Source of the DNA: Streptomyces indicus
GTDB lineage: Bacteria > Actinomycetota > Actinomycetes > Streptomycetales > Streptomycetaceae
Direction of reading: 5' to 3'
DNA length: 64,000 nucleotides
Assembly: GCF_900100315.1 (NCBI RefSeq)
Contig: NZ_FNFF01000006.1
Coordinates: forward strand, 310,001-374,000
Made by a program: the position numbers and the translations under genes. This document shows positions 24,854 through 33,363 of the stretch, one piece after another; the first letter of the stretch is position 1; the number at the start of each line of letters is the position of its first letter. The notes under the pieces were generated by a model. The model saw only the letters and a program-made list of their open reading frames with translations. It did no database searches and was not told the origin of the DNA.

Positions 24854-26302
24854 TCAGCCCGCCGTGACGGCCCGCCACTGCGGGTGCCCGGGCATCTTCG
24901 GCGTCTTCTCGCCGTACAGCCATGCCTGGAAGAACCCGCTCAGGTCCCGGTCCGCCACCCGCGACGCCAGCGCCACGAAGTCCGCCGTCGTGGCCACGCC
25001 GTCCGCGTGCCGCGCCACCCACTGCCGCTCCAGGCGCTCGAAAGCGGCCCTGCCGATCTCCTGCCTCAGCGCGTACAGGACGAGCGCGCTGCCGTCGTAC
25101 ACCACCGGCCGGAAGATGCTGATCTTCTGTCCCGGTGCGGGCCGCTTCGGCGAGGCCGGCGGGCCGCCCATGGCCCGCCACTGGTCGGACTGCCGGTAGG
25201 CGTCCCGCATCCGGTCCGCCAGCGGCTGGCCGGCCTTCTCCTCGGCGTACAGGGCCTCGTACCAGGTGGCGTGCCCCTCGTTCAGCCACAGGTCGGACCA
25301 GGTGCGCGGGCTGACGCTGTTGCCGAACCACTGGTGGGCGAGCTCATGCACCATGATCGAGTCCACGTACCACTCGGGGAACTCGGTCCGCGTGAACAGC
25401 GAGCGCTCGAAGAGCGACAGGGTCTGCGTCTCCAGCTCGAAGCCCGTCTCGGCGTCGGCGACGAGCACCCCGTACGCCTCGAACGGGTAGCGCCCGACCT
25501 TCCGCTCCATCCAGGCGATCTGGTCGGGCGTCTTGCGCAGCCAGCGCTCCATCGTCTCGCGGTCCTCGGTGGGCACGACATCGCGCACGGGCAGCCCGTG
25601 CGGGCCCTTGCGGTGCACGACGGTGGAGCGTCCGATGGCGACCTGGGCCAACTCGGTGGCCATGGGGTGCACGGTGCGGTAGGTCCAGGAGGTGTCGGCG
25701 CCGGCGCGCTCGCGGCCCGCTGCGAGTCCGTTGGCCACCGCGGTGTACTCACGCGGGGCGGTCACGCGGAAGGTGAACTGCGCCTTGTCGGACGGGTGGT
25801 CGTTGCACGGGAACACCAGGTGGGCGGCGTCGGCCTGGTTGGCCATGACGAGCCCGTCGCCGGTGCGCACCCAGCCGCCCTCGTACTTCTCGTCCGGCGT
25901 CGGGTCGCTGGTGTGCCGCACGGTGACGCGCATCCGGCTGCCGGCCGGCAGGGCGGTGCGGGGCGTGACCACCAGGTCCTCGCCCATGCTCACGAACCGC
26001 GCCGGCCGGCCGTTGACCTCCACCCCGCGGACCTCGCCCTGCGCGAAGTCCAGGTTGATCCGGTCCAGACGCTCGGTGGCCAGCGCGTCGATCTTGGTGA
26101 CGGCGTCGAGCGGCTCGGTGTTGGAGCCGCGGTAGGTGAAGGAGATGTCGTACGAGCGGACGTCGTAGCCGGGGTTGCCGAGGTGCGGGAAGAGCGGGTC
26201 GCCGATGCCGAGCGGTGCGGCGGGCGACGGGGCGCTCGCGGCGAGCAGGGACAGCGAGGCGGCGGCCAGGAGCGCGGCCTTGAGACGGGGCTTGAGCAGC
26301 AT
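24854..26302 (-). CDS. Secreted M1-family zinc metallopeptidase
   Basis: A 482-residue exported peptidase. Residues 1-29 form a signal peptide (basic MLLKPRLK, then an Ala/Leu core ending ASAPSPAAP). An N-terminal beta domain of M1 aminopeptidases follows. The catalytic domain has HELAHQWFG (zinc ligands His319 and His323, catalytic Glu320) and the third ligand Glu342 in WLNEGHATW. The substrate-binding loop reads FELETQT instead of GAMEN, as in the short bacterial M1 subgroup. It is about half the length of PepN because the C-terminal helical domain is absent. Probably extracellular peptide turnover; start chosen at the ATG that begins the signal peptide. Confidence 0.92.
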   Translation of the reverse strand: MLLKPRLKAALLAAASLSLLAASAPSPAAPLGIGDPLFPHLGNPGYDVRSYDISFTYRGSNTEPLDAVTKIDALATERLDRINLDFAQGEVRGVEVNGRPARFVSMGEDLVVTPRTALPAGSRMRVTVRHTSDPTPDEKYEGGWVRTGDGLVMANQADAAHLVFPCNDHPSDKAQFTFRVTAPREYTAVANGLAAGRERAGADTSWTYRTVHPMATELAQVAIGRSTVVHRKGPHGLPVRDVVPTEDRETMERWLRKTPDQIAWMERKVGRYPFEAYGVLVADAETGFELETQTLSLFERSLFTRTEFPEWYVDSIMVHELAHQWFGNSVSPRTWSDLWLNEGHATWYEALYAEEKAGQPLADRMRDAYRQSDQWRAMGGPPASPKRPAPGQKISIFRPVVYDGSALVLYALRQEIGRAAFERLERQWVARHADGVATTADFVALASRVADRDLSGFFQAWLYGEKTPKMPGHPQWRAVTAG

Positions 26303-26400
26303 GGATTACGGCTATCAGCGCGGCGCCGCCCGGCGTCGACGGCGCGCGCCGCACCCACCCGAACGAGGTTGTGCCGTACGAGTCCGCGGGCTCCCGCGGT

Positions 26401-28515
26401 TCAGGAGGTGGCGGCGGCCCGGTGCTGGGCCCGGCTCACGTCGTACACACCCGCGACCTTGCGCATGGCCCGCATCAGGCCCGGCAGGCGTGCCGCGTCG
26501 GGGAGTTGGAGGGTGTACGTGTGGCGTACGCGGCCCTCGGTGGGCGGCTCGACGGTGGCCGAGACGATCGCCACGCCCTCGATCGCGATGGCCTCGGTGA
26601 GGTCGGCGAGCAGGTGCGGCCGGCCGAAGGACTCGGCGGTGAGCGTCACGCGGCACTGCGCCGAGTCCACCTCCACCCAGCGCACCCCCACGGGCCCGCG
26701 TCCGAGCGCGGCCATCCGGCCCACGGCGGGGCAGCCGACGCGGTGCACCGTCACGACGTTGCCGCGTACGGCGAACCCCGTGACGGCGTCGGGCGGCACG
26801 GGCGTACAGCACCCGGCCAGGCGCACGGCGGCGCCGGGCAGGTCCACCACGGCGTTGGCGGCGCTGTGCCGGGCGCCCGCGACGGTGAGTCCGGGCCGGG
26901 GCGCGGTCTGCTCGCTGACGGCGGGCCCGTCGGGGTGGGCGGCGAGCCAGCCCTTGATCGCGATACGGGCCGCCGGGGTGCGGGCGTGGTCGAGCCACTC
27001 GGCGTCGGGCCCGGTGCCGGCCTCGGGGGGCGCGAGCAGGATCTGCACGGTGTCGCCGTCGCGCAGGACCGTACTGAGCGCGACCAGCCGGTCGTTGACC
27101 CGCGCGCCGATGCAGTGGTGCGCTCCCTCGCCGTGCTGCGCGTAGGCGGCGTCGATGCAGCTGGCGCCCGCGGGCAGCCCCAAAGTGCCGCCGGCGGCGC
27201 GGTAGACGGTGATCTCGCGGTCCTGGGCGAGCTCTTCGCGCAGCGAGGACCAGAAGGTGTCGGGGTCGGGTGCGGCCTGCTGCCAGTCGAGCAGCCGGGA
27301 GAGCCAGCCGGGCCGGGTCGGGTCGGCGCGCTCGCCGTCGGGGGCGGGCTCCTCCGAGGCGGCCTGGGCGTAGGGGTTGCCGAGCGCCACGACGCCGGCC
27401 TCGGCGACCTTGTGCATCTGGTGCGTACGGATGAGGACTTCGGCCACCTGGCCGCCGTCGCGTCCGACCACGGCGGTGTGCAGGGACTGGTACAGGTTGA
27501 ACTTCGGTACGGCGATGAAGTCCTTGAACTCCGAGACCACGGGCGTGAAACAGGTGTGCAGCTCGCCGAGCACCCCGTAGCAGTCCGCGTCCTCGTTCAC
27601 GAGCACGAGGAGGCGCCCGAAGTCGGCGCCGCGCAGCTCGCCGCGTTTCATCCGTACGCGGTGCACGGAGACGAAGTGGCGTGGCCTGATGAGGACTTCG
27701 GCCTCGATGTCGGCCTCGCGCAGCACGCCCCGTACGTCCTCGGCGATGGCCGCGAGGGGGTCGGACCCGCGCTCGTTCTCGGCGATCAGCGCCTTGGTCT
27801 TCGCGTACTCCTCGGGGTGCAGGATCGCGAAGACGAGGTCTTCGAGCTCGGTCTTGAGGGCCTGGACGCCCAGCCGTTCGGCGAGCGGGATCAGCACGTC
27901 CCGCGTGACCTTGGCGATACGGGCCTGCTTCTCGGGGCGCATCACGCCGAGGGTGCGCATGTTGTGCAGGCGGTCGGCAAGCTTGATGGACATGACCCGC
28001 ACGTCGTTGCCCGTCGCGACGAGCATCTTGCGGAAGGTCTCGGGCTCGGCGGCGGCCCCGTAGTCCACCTTCTCCAGCTTGGTGACGCCGTCGACGAGAT
28101 AGCAGACCTCGTCGCCGAACTCGGTGCGCACCTGGTCGAGCGTGACCTCGGTGTCCTCGACCGTGTCGTGCAGCAGCGAGGCCACCAACGTGGTGGTCTC
28201 CGCGCCGAGTTGGGCGAGGATCAGGGTCACCGCGAGCGGGTGCGTGATGTACGGCTCGCCGCTCTTGCGCATCTGTCCGCGGTGCGAGGACTCGGCGAGC
28301 ACATACGCGCGGCGCAGCGCGTCCAGCTGCTCCTGCGAGGCGTCGGGGTGGTGGGCGCGGTGCGCCTCCACCACGTGGCCGATGGCGTCGGGGAGGCGGT
28401 CGCGGGAGGCGGAGCCGCGCAGGGCGGCCCGGCCGAGGCGGCGCAGATCGAGCCGGGACCTGCCACGCCTGCGGGGCAATCCCGGATTCGTGGGGCCTGT
28501 CGCCTCTGCACTCAT
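26401..28515 (-). CDS. rshA: RelA/SpoT-family (p)ppGpp enzyme RshA
   Basis: A 704-residue RSH protein, the second long RSH of streptomycetes besides RelA. The ATG at 28515 has GGAGG 8 nt upstream; a GTG at 28524 overlaps that site. The hydrolase domain at about 70-190 has the HD pair His116-Asp117 and Glu120-Asp121 (LLHDTVED). The synthetase domain spans about 235-345 (FVSVHRVRMKRGEL, FKDFIAVPKFNLYQSLHTAVVG, VAEVLIRTHQMH). The TGS domain lies near 425-490, and a C-terminal ACT-like domain at 625-700. The synthetase consensus around the catalytic Asp (GADFGRLLVLV) diverges from RelA, so synthesis may be weak. It would set the stringent response alarmone level. Confidence 0.9.
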   Translation of the reverse strand: MSAEATGPTNPGLPRRRGRSRLDLRRLGRAALRGSASRDRLPDAIGHVVEAHRAHHPDASQEQLDALRRAYVLAESSHRGQMRKSGEPYITHPLAVTLILAQLGAETTTLVASLLHDTVEDTEVTLDQVRTEFGDEVCYLVDGVTKLEKVDYGAAAEPETFRKMLVATGNDVRVMSIKLADRLHNMRTLGVMRPEKQARIAKVTRDVLIPLAERLGVQALKTELEDLVFAILHPEEYAKTKALIAENERGSDPLAAIAEDVRGVLREADIEAEVLIRPRHFVSVHRVRMKRGELRGADFGRLLVLVNEDADCYGVLGELHTCFTPVVSEFKDFIAVPKFNLYQSLHTAVVGRDGGQVAEVLIRTHQMHKVAEAGVVALGNPYAQAASEEPAPDGERADPTRPGWLSRLLDWQQAAPDPDTFWSSLREELAQDREITVYRAAGGTLGLPAGASCIDAAYAQHGEGAHHCIGARVNDRLVALSTVLRDGDTVQILLAPPEAGTGPDAEWLDHARTPAARIAIKGWLAAHPDGPAVSEQTAPRPGLTVAGARHSAANAVVDLPGAAVRLAGCCTPVPPDAVTGFAVRGNVVTVHRVGCPAVGRMAALGRGPVGVRWVEVDSAQCRVTLTAESFGRPHLLADLTEAIAIEGVAIVSATVEPPTEGRVRHTYTLQLPDAARLPGLMRAMRKVAGVYDVSRAQHRAAATS

Positions 28516-28693
28516 CCTCGCCACCTCCGGCTGCGTCGACCGGCACCCTCGTGAGCGGGACGACGCATCCTTGGTGTGGACGCTGATCCCGGTATCGCGT
28601 CGTCCGAGCCGGTGCTTGATGCTACCGACCCCATCACGCGCTGCTCACCGGCTCTCGCCGAGCGTGAAACGGATCACCCATTCGAGCGAAGGT

Positions 28694-29557
28694 TCACGCA
28701 TCAAGGGTTTCGAACCATTCGGAACTGATCTCACCTTCGGCCACGATCACCGCCGGCCCTGTCATCTCGATCTCTCCGTCGGCCCGCTCGGTGATGGCCA
28801 GACGGCCGCCGGGCAGGTCGATCGTGTACGTCACGGGGGAACCGGTCCTGGCCGGGTCGAGCCCGTCGCGCCGCGCCGTGGCGACGGCCACCGCGCAGGC
28901 CCCCGTACCGCAGGAGCGTGTCTCGCCGACCCCGCGCTCGTGCACGCGCATCGCGACGTGGCGCTCGCCGCGGTCCACGACGAACTCCACGTTCACGCCC
29001 TCGGGGTAGACCCCGGCGGGTGCGGTGGCGGGGGCCGTGAACAGATCGCCGGCCTGGTCCAGGTCGTCGACGAAGGCGACCGCGTGCGGGTTGCCCATGT
29101 TCACGTTGTACGTGGGCCAGCTGTGCTCGCCGACGGTGACCGTGGCCCGGTCCTCCGGGAGGACCGCCTTGCCCATGGACACGGTGATGTCGCCGGACTT
29201 GTCGATGTGCACGCGCTTGACGCCCCCGCGGGTGGCGACGGCGAGGTCGCCGGCCTCCACGTGGCCCGCGCGCTGGAGGTAGTGGGCGAAGACGCGGACG
29301 CCGTTGCCGCACATCTCGGCGACGGACCCGTCACCGTTGCGGTAGTCCATGAACCACTCGGCCTCGCCCGCCATGTGCGCGGCCTCGGGGTGCGCGGCCG
29401 AGCGCACCACGTGCAGCAGGCCGTCGCCGCCGAGCCCGGCCCGCCGGTCGCAGAGCACGGCGACCGCGCTCGGGCTCAGCTGCACGGCATTGTCCGGGTC
29501 GGGCACGATCACGAAGTCGTTCTGCGTGCCGTGGCCCTTGAGGAAGGCGATGCTCAT
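28694..29557 (-). CDS. dapF: Diaminopimelate epimerase
   Basis: A 287-residue enzyme converting LL- to meso-diaminopimelate for lysine synthesis; Streptomyces walls use the LL form. The two catalytic cysteines are present: Cys83 (EMCGNGVRVF) and Cys216 (GETRSCGTGACAVA). The duplicated DapF fold is covered at full length. The ATG at 29557 gives the family N-terminus (MSIAFLKGHGTQNDF); GAGGA abuts the ATG, an unusually short spacing. It lies downstream of the membrane protein gene on the same strand, with a 68-bp gap. Confidence 0.96.
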   Translation of the reverse strand: MSIAFLKGHGTQNDFVIVPDPDNAVQLSPSAVAVLCDRRAGLGGDGLLHVVRSAAHPEAAHMAGEAEWFMDYRNGDGSVAEMCGNGVRVFAHYLQRAGHVEAGDLAVATRGGVKRVHIDKSGDITVSMGKAVLPEDRATVTVGEHSWPTYNVNMGNPHAVAFVDDLDQAGDLFTAPATAPAGVYPEGVNVEFVVDRGERHVAMRVHERGVGETRSCGTGACAVAVATARRDGLDPARTGSPVTYTIDLPGGRLAITERADGEIEMTGPAVIVAEGEISSEWFETLDA

Positions 29558-29625
29558 TCCTCGATCGTACGGGGTGGGCCGTTTGTCCTTGCGGGCACGG
29601 GTGGCCACCTGTGTCCACGGCCGCG

Positions 29626-30174
29626 TCAGCGCAGCCGGGCGACCCGCCACACGGCGAGGACGGCGAGCACCCCGACCACGGCGGTGTACGCAAGGACGAC
29701 CCGCCAGTCCGGGCGGTGGCCGGAACCCCGGGCCGGCAGGCCGGGCCACGTGTGCCCGACCCGGCGGGCGGCCATCACGCCCCAGCCCGCGGCGCAGCAG
29801 CTGATCAGCAGTCCGAGCATGGCGACCACCGCGCCGCCGTCGCCGAACTCGAAGGCGAGGGGGAAGGCGAACATCAGCGAACCGAGCGTGGCGAGGACCA
29901 CGATCGGGGCGATCTGCCAGATGCGCAGCTTGCGCTGGGGGCGCAGCTCGACCTCGACCTCGGAGCCGGCCAGGGCGGCGGCCTCCTCCTCGGGGTCGGG
30001 GCCGTCGGGGACCACCACGCCGTCCTCGGCGTGCAGTTCCGCCGCGCGGTCCGCGGGCTCGTCCGCACCCGGGCCGGGCAGGTCGTCGCCGCCCTGTCCG
30101 GGCAGCCCGGCATGACCCTCGGGGCTCAGCTGCCCCTGCTCCTCATGTGCGGTGTCGCGAGGGCCGGCCTCCAT
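29626..30174 (-). CDS. Small membrane protein with acidic N-terminus
   Basis: A 182-residue protein. Residues 1-85 are polar and strongly acidic (rich in Glu, Asp, Gly, Pro). Three hydrophobic segments follow at about 88-106, 114-132 and 156-174, with arginines between the second and third. No signal peptide and no enzymatic motif. The ATG at 30174 has GGGAGGG upstream. It sits between miaA and dapF on the same strand, an arrangement I remember as conserved in Streptomyces, but its function is unknown. Confidence 0.75.
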   Translation of the reverse strand: MEAGPRDTAHEEQGQLSPEGHAGLPGQGGDDLPGPGADEPADRAAELHAEDGVVVPDGPDPEEEAAALAGSEVEVELRPQRKLRIWQIAPIVVLATLGSLMFAFPLAFEFGDGGAVVAMLGLLISCCAAGWGVMAARRVGHTWPGLPARGSGHRPDWRVVLAYTAVVGVLAVLAVWRVARLR

Positions 30175-30279
30175 CGCCACGCGCCCTCCCAACTGGACTC
30201 CACGGTCGATCGAAGCTCGATGATGGCACGGGCGCCGAGGCCCCGATGACCGCCGGAGCGTCCCGATGCCATCACGTGA

Positions 30280-31230
30280 TCAGGCTGTAACCGCTCGTTC
30301 GACCAACGCCATTGCCCGGTCCGGGAGTTCCCCGCGGTCGGCGGCGGCACCGCTGAGCCAGGTCACGCGCGGGTCCCGGCGGAACCAGGAGTCCTGGCGG
30401 CGCGCGAAGCGCTTGGTGGCGCGCACCGTCTCGGCGCGGGCCTCCTCCTCGGTGCACTCCCCCGCGAAGGCGGCGAGCACCTGCTGGTAGCCCAGCGCCC
30501 GCGAAGCCGTACGGCCTTCCCGCAGGCCTTGGGCCTCCAGGGCGCGCACCTCCTCGACGAGACCCGCCTCCCACATGCGGTCCACGCGCAGCGCGATCCG
30601 CTCGTCCAGCTCGGGCCGGGCCACGTCCACGCCGATCTGGATCGTGTCGTAGACCGAGTCATGCCCGGGCAGGTTCGCGGTGAACGGCTGTCCGGTGATC
30701 TCGATGACCTCCAGGGCGCGCACGATGCGCCGGCCGTTGCTGGGCAGGATCGCCTTCCCGGCCTCGGGGTCGGCGGCGGCGAGCCGGGCGTGCAGGGCGC
30801 CGGAGCCGCGCAGGGCGAGCTCCTCCTCCAGGCGGGCGCGGACCGCCGGGTCCGTACCGGGGAACTCGAGCTGGTCCACGGCGCCGCGCACGTAGAGGCC
30901 GGACCCGCCGACGAGGACGGGCCAGCGGCCCTCGGCGAGCAGCCGGTCGATCTCGGCGCGGGCCAGCTTCTGGTACTCGGCGACGCTGGCCGCCTCGGTC
31001 ACGTCCCAGATGTCCAGGAGGTGGTGCGGGATGCCCGCGCGCTCCTCGAGCGTCAGCTTGGCGGTGCCGATGTCCATCCCACGGTAGAGCTGCATCGAGT
31101 CCGCGTTGACGACTTCGCCGCCGAGTTCGCGTGCGAGGAAGACCCCGAGGTCCGACTTGCCGGCCGCGGTGGGCCCGACGACGGCGATGACACGGGGCCC
31201 TGAACTGGGCGTGGCTGCTGCGCTACTCAC
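30280..31230 (-). CDS. miaA: tRNA dimethylallyltransferase
   Basis: A 316-residue enzyme adding the dimethylallyl group to N6 of A37 in tRNAs reading UNN codons, including the TTA-reading leucyl tRNA. Walker A is GPTAAGKS (residues about 17-24), with the ADSMQLYRGMDIGTAK motif, LVGGSGLYVRG and the C-terminal TKRFARRQDSWFRRD segment. The GTG at 31230 has only a weak GAGACTGG site. Its product is the substrate of MiaB, encoded 2.1 kb downstream. Divergent from the small acidic protein gene. Confidence 0.95.
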   Translation of the reverse strand: MSSAAATPSSGPRVIAVVGPTAAGKSDLGVFLARELGGEVVNADSMQLYRGMDIGTAKLTLEERAGIPHHLLDIWDVTEAASVAEYQKLARAEIDRLLAEGRWPVLVGGSGLYVRGAVDQLEFPGTDPAVRARLEEELALRGSGALHARLAAADPEAGKAILPSNGRRIVRALEVIEITGQPFTANLPGHDSVYDTIQIGVDVARPELDERIALRVDRMWEAGLVEEVRALEAQGLREGRTASRALGYQQVLAAFAGECTEEEARAETVRATKRFARRQDSWFRRDPRVTWLSGAAADRGELPDRAMALVERAVTA

Positions 31231-31422
31231 CCGACCAGTCTCGCAGGCGCCGGACAAGTCCTCGAACGAGCTACGGGAAGCCGCAGTGACACATCGGGCC
31301 CCCCTTCGTTGCCTGTTGCGAGGTTTCGGCCGCCGGTTTTCGAGGACTGGAGACCCGGGAGTCGCAAGGAGACGCACCGGGCGGCGCGGAATTTCGCTCA
31401 CACGAGTACTTTTGGAGTGGAA

Positions 31423-31659
31423 ATGGGCGTTTTTGCACGGTTCCGTCGCAAGGGCAAGGAGACCGAGACCGCGTCAACGGCCGAGGGTTCCACGGCCACC
31501 CTGACGGCCGAGCCCGAGGCCGAGGCGAGCGCCGAGGCCGCGCCGGAGCCGGCTGAGCCGAAGGCCGAGGAGACCGCCGCCGAGTCGGTGGAGATCCCGA
31601 AGCAGCAGTCGGCCGACCAGGCGGCGGACAACGAGGCCGGGGACAGCGCCCGCAAGTAG
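31423..31659 (+). CDS. Small acidic protein of unknown function
   Basis: A 78-residue protein starting MGVFARFRRKGKETE with GGAG upstream of the ATG at 31423. A basic, possibly membrane-binding N-terminus of 13 residues is followed by a disordered tract of Glu, Ala, Thr and Pro. The last 25 residues (VEIPKQQSADQAADNEAG) look more constrained. It has good codon bias. It precedes the antitoxin-like gene by 36 bp on the same strand and may be co-transcribed with it. Confidence 0.7.
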   Translation: MGVFARFRRKGKETETASTAEGSTATLTAEPEAEASAEAAPEPAEPKAEETAAESVEIPKQQSADQAADNEAGDSARK

Positions 31660-31695
31660 CCGACCGCCGCGGCGGTCCGAAGAAGAAGGTGCGCC

Positions 31696-32094
31696 ATGGG
31701 CCTCCTTGACACGCTGAAGGCCAAGCTCGCCCCGGCGAAGGGCAAGGTCAACGACCTTGCCAAGGAGCACGGGGACAAGATCGAGCAGGGACTCGACAAG
31801 GCCGCGAAGGCCGTGGACGAGAAGACCAAGGGCAAGTACAGCGACAAGATCCAGACGGGCACCGGCAAGGCGAAGGACGCCTTGGGCCGGCTGGCCGCGG
31901 AATCGGACACGGGGCCGGGGCCCGCGCAGGGTCAGGGTCCCGGGCCCCAGGGCCAGGGTTCCGGACCTCAGGGTCAGGCACCGGCTTCGGGCGGTCAGGG
32001 TCCCGGTTCGGGTGGGCAAGGTCCCGGCTCAGGCGGGCAAGGTCCCGGTACGCCTCCGGCTGCCGGCGGGACGCCGACGCCGCCGGCCTCCTGA
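31696..32094 (+). CDS. MT0933-like (Rv0909-type) antitoxin-domain protein
   Basis: A 132-residue protein. Residues 1-62 match the small amphipathic, Lys-rich family annotated as MT0933-like antitoxin (MGLLDTLKAKLAPAKGK ... DEKTKGKYSDKI). Residues 68-132 form a Gly/Gln/Pro/Ser repeat tract of GPGSGGQ-type units. The coding DNA repeats about every 21-24 bp from 31915 to 32055 and can expand or shrink. In Mycobacterium, Rv0909 pairs with toxin Rv0910; no toxin-like gene is visible here, so a toxin-antitoxin role is doubtful. Confidence 0.75.
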   Translation: MGLLDTLKAKLAPAKGKVNDLAKEHGDKIEQGLDKAAKAVDEKTKGKYSDKIQTGTGKAKDALGRLAAESDTGPGPAQGQGPGPQGQGSGPQGQAPASGGQGPGSGGQGPGSGGQGPGTPPAAGGTPTPPAS

Positions 32095-32285
32095 CGAGGC
32101 GAGGACCGGACGGACGGCCGTGGGGCGGATGCCTCACGGCCGTCCTCGTGCGGAGCGGTGGACCGCCGGTGCGGGCGGTTACGAGGGTGCGTGCGTACGG
32201 GATGGGCACGCGTACGGGTCATGGCGTGCGTGCGGGAAGCGGGGCTCGTACGGGAAGTGGCGCGCGTAAGGCAGCAAGTGCGCGT

Positions 32286-32990
32286 TCAGGACCAGGCCGC
32301 GACCAGGTATCCCACGCCGTACGGCGCCTCGTCGTGGAGCAGTGTGCCGCTCAGGCCCGCGCCCTCCGCGGCGCCCGCGAGCACCTGCCAGGGCGCGCGG
32401 CCCGCGGCCTTCAGTTCGTACGCGAGCTCCGCGTCCAGATCCTTGAGTGCCTGCACGTCCGCCGCGCCCAGCGCCCGGGCCACCGCGGCGTCGAAGGGCT
32501 CGGCGCGCTCGTCCAGATACCCCGGCGCCTTCAGCGTCCGGCACGCGCTGCCGTCCCCCATCACGAGCAGTGACACGCGCTCGGCCTGGACGGCCAGTTC
32601 GGCACCGACCTCGAAGCAGCGCTCGGGCGCGAGCGGCTCGCCGACGCCGAGCCCCTCGACGGGCCCGGCCCACCGCGCCTGCTCCAGGAGCCAGGCGGCC
32701 ACGGACAGCGAGACCGGCAGCCGCCCGTCCCCGGCCGCGCCGCTCCCCAGCTGCACGGCGACGTCCACGCCGAAGCCCTCGAAGGTCCCGGTGCTCCCCT
32801 GCGGGTGCGGCCCGCGCCCGCTCTGTTCGGCCGGGCCGACGACGATCAGACGGTCCGGCCGCGCGGCGGCCAGCACGCCGAGCGCGTCCGCGCAGGCGGC
32901 CCGCACCGCATCGAGCTCATGGGCCGCCCCGGCCGCCACGGCGGGCACGAGCAGAGGCGGACAGGGACAGACGGCTGCGGCGACGAGCAT
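32286..32990 (-). CDS. Class III extradiol dioxygenase-like protein
   Basis: A 234-residue protein beginning MLVAAAVCPCPPLLVP. It has the overall pattern of the LigB-type fold (alternating strands such as DRLIVVGPAEQSG and RVSLLVMGDGSACRT). The motif set is short, and I cannot assign the iron ligands with confidence. Actinobacterial homologues next to miaB are often annotated this way. The ATG at 32990 lacks a clear ribosome site. It lies downstream of miaB on the same strand, after 373 bp of repeats. Function unknown. Confidence 0.7.
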   Translation of the reverse strand: MLVAAAVCPCPPLLVPAVAAGAAHELDAVRAACADALGVLAAARPDRLIVVGPAEQSGRGPHPQGSTGTFEGFGVDVAVQLGSGAAGDGRLPVSLSVAAWLLEQARWAGPVEGLGVGEPLAPERCFEVGAELAVQAERVSLLVMGDGSACRTLKAPGYLDERAEPFDAAVARALGAADVQALKDLDAELAYELKAAGRAPWQVLAGAAEGAGLSGTLLHDEAPYGVGYLVAAWS

Positions 32991-33363
32991 GATCGGCAGG
33001 GTACCGGCTGACTCGGCTCTAAGTTCAGCCGATGGGGCTCCAAGCCGTGCGGCACCTGCCAGAGCGTGGGCACCCTCCAGCCCGTCCGGCACCTGCCAGA
33101 GCGTGCGCTCCCCAGCCCGTCCGGCACCTGTCAGGGCGTGGAGCACCCTCCAGCCCGTCCGGCGTTTGAGGACGAGCGCCGTTCAGGCGCGATCGGGGGC
33201 AAGGGGCGAAGCCCCAAAGGGGGGGTGCAGGGGGGGGCGAAGCCCCCGCCTAGGTGCAGGAGGGACAGCGCCCACCTGGGTACGGAGGGCAAAGCCCCCG
33301 CCTACGCACAGGGGGCGCAGCCCCACTGGGGTGCCCACCCGCAGGGGCCAGACAAAGGCACCC
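32991..33363. other. Gene-free repeat-rich spacer before the dioxygenase-like gene
   Basis: This 373-bp spacer holds the four tandem repeats at 33040-33178 and then a G-rich run (about 33195-33350) of short GGGGCGAAGCCCC-like palindromes that could fold as stems. No coding frame is convincing. Confidence 0.5.
33040..33178. repeat. Four tandem imperfect 35-38-bp repeats
   Basis: Copies begin near 33040, 33077, 33112 and 33150. Each starts CCAGCCCGTCCGGC or a close variant, and the first three continue ACCTGCCAGAGCGTG or a variant. The last copy ends with GTTTGAGGACGAGC, a sequence I remember as frequent in Streptomyces spacers. Function unknown. Confidence 0.75.

Noticed and set aside
23153..27145. 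A 1330-codon plus-strand frame across hflX, the M1 peptidase and rshA
   Set aside because: It is antisense to three well-supported genes and has shadow composition.
33040..33178. CRISPR array
   Set aside because: Units are adjacent without unique spacers and diverge from each other; no cas genes are near.
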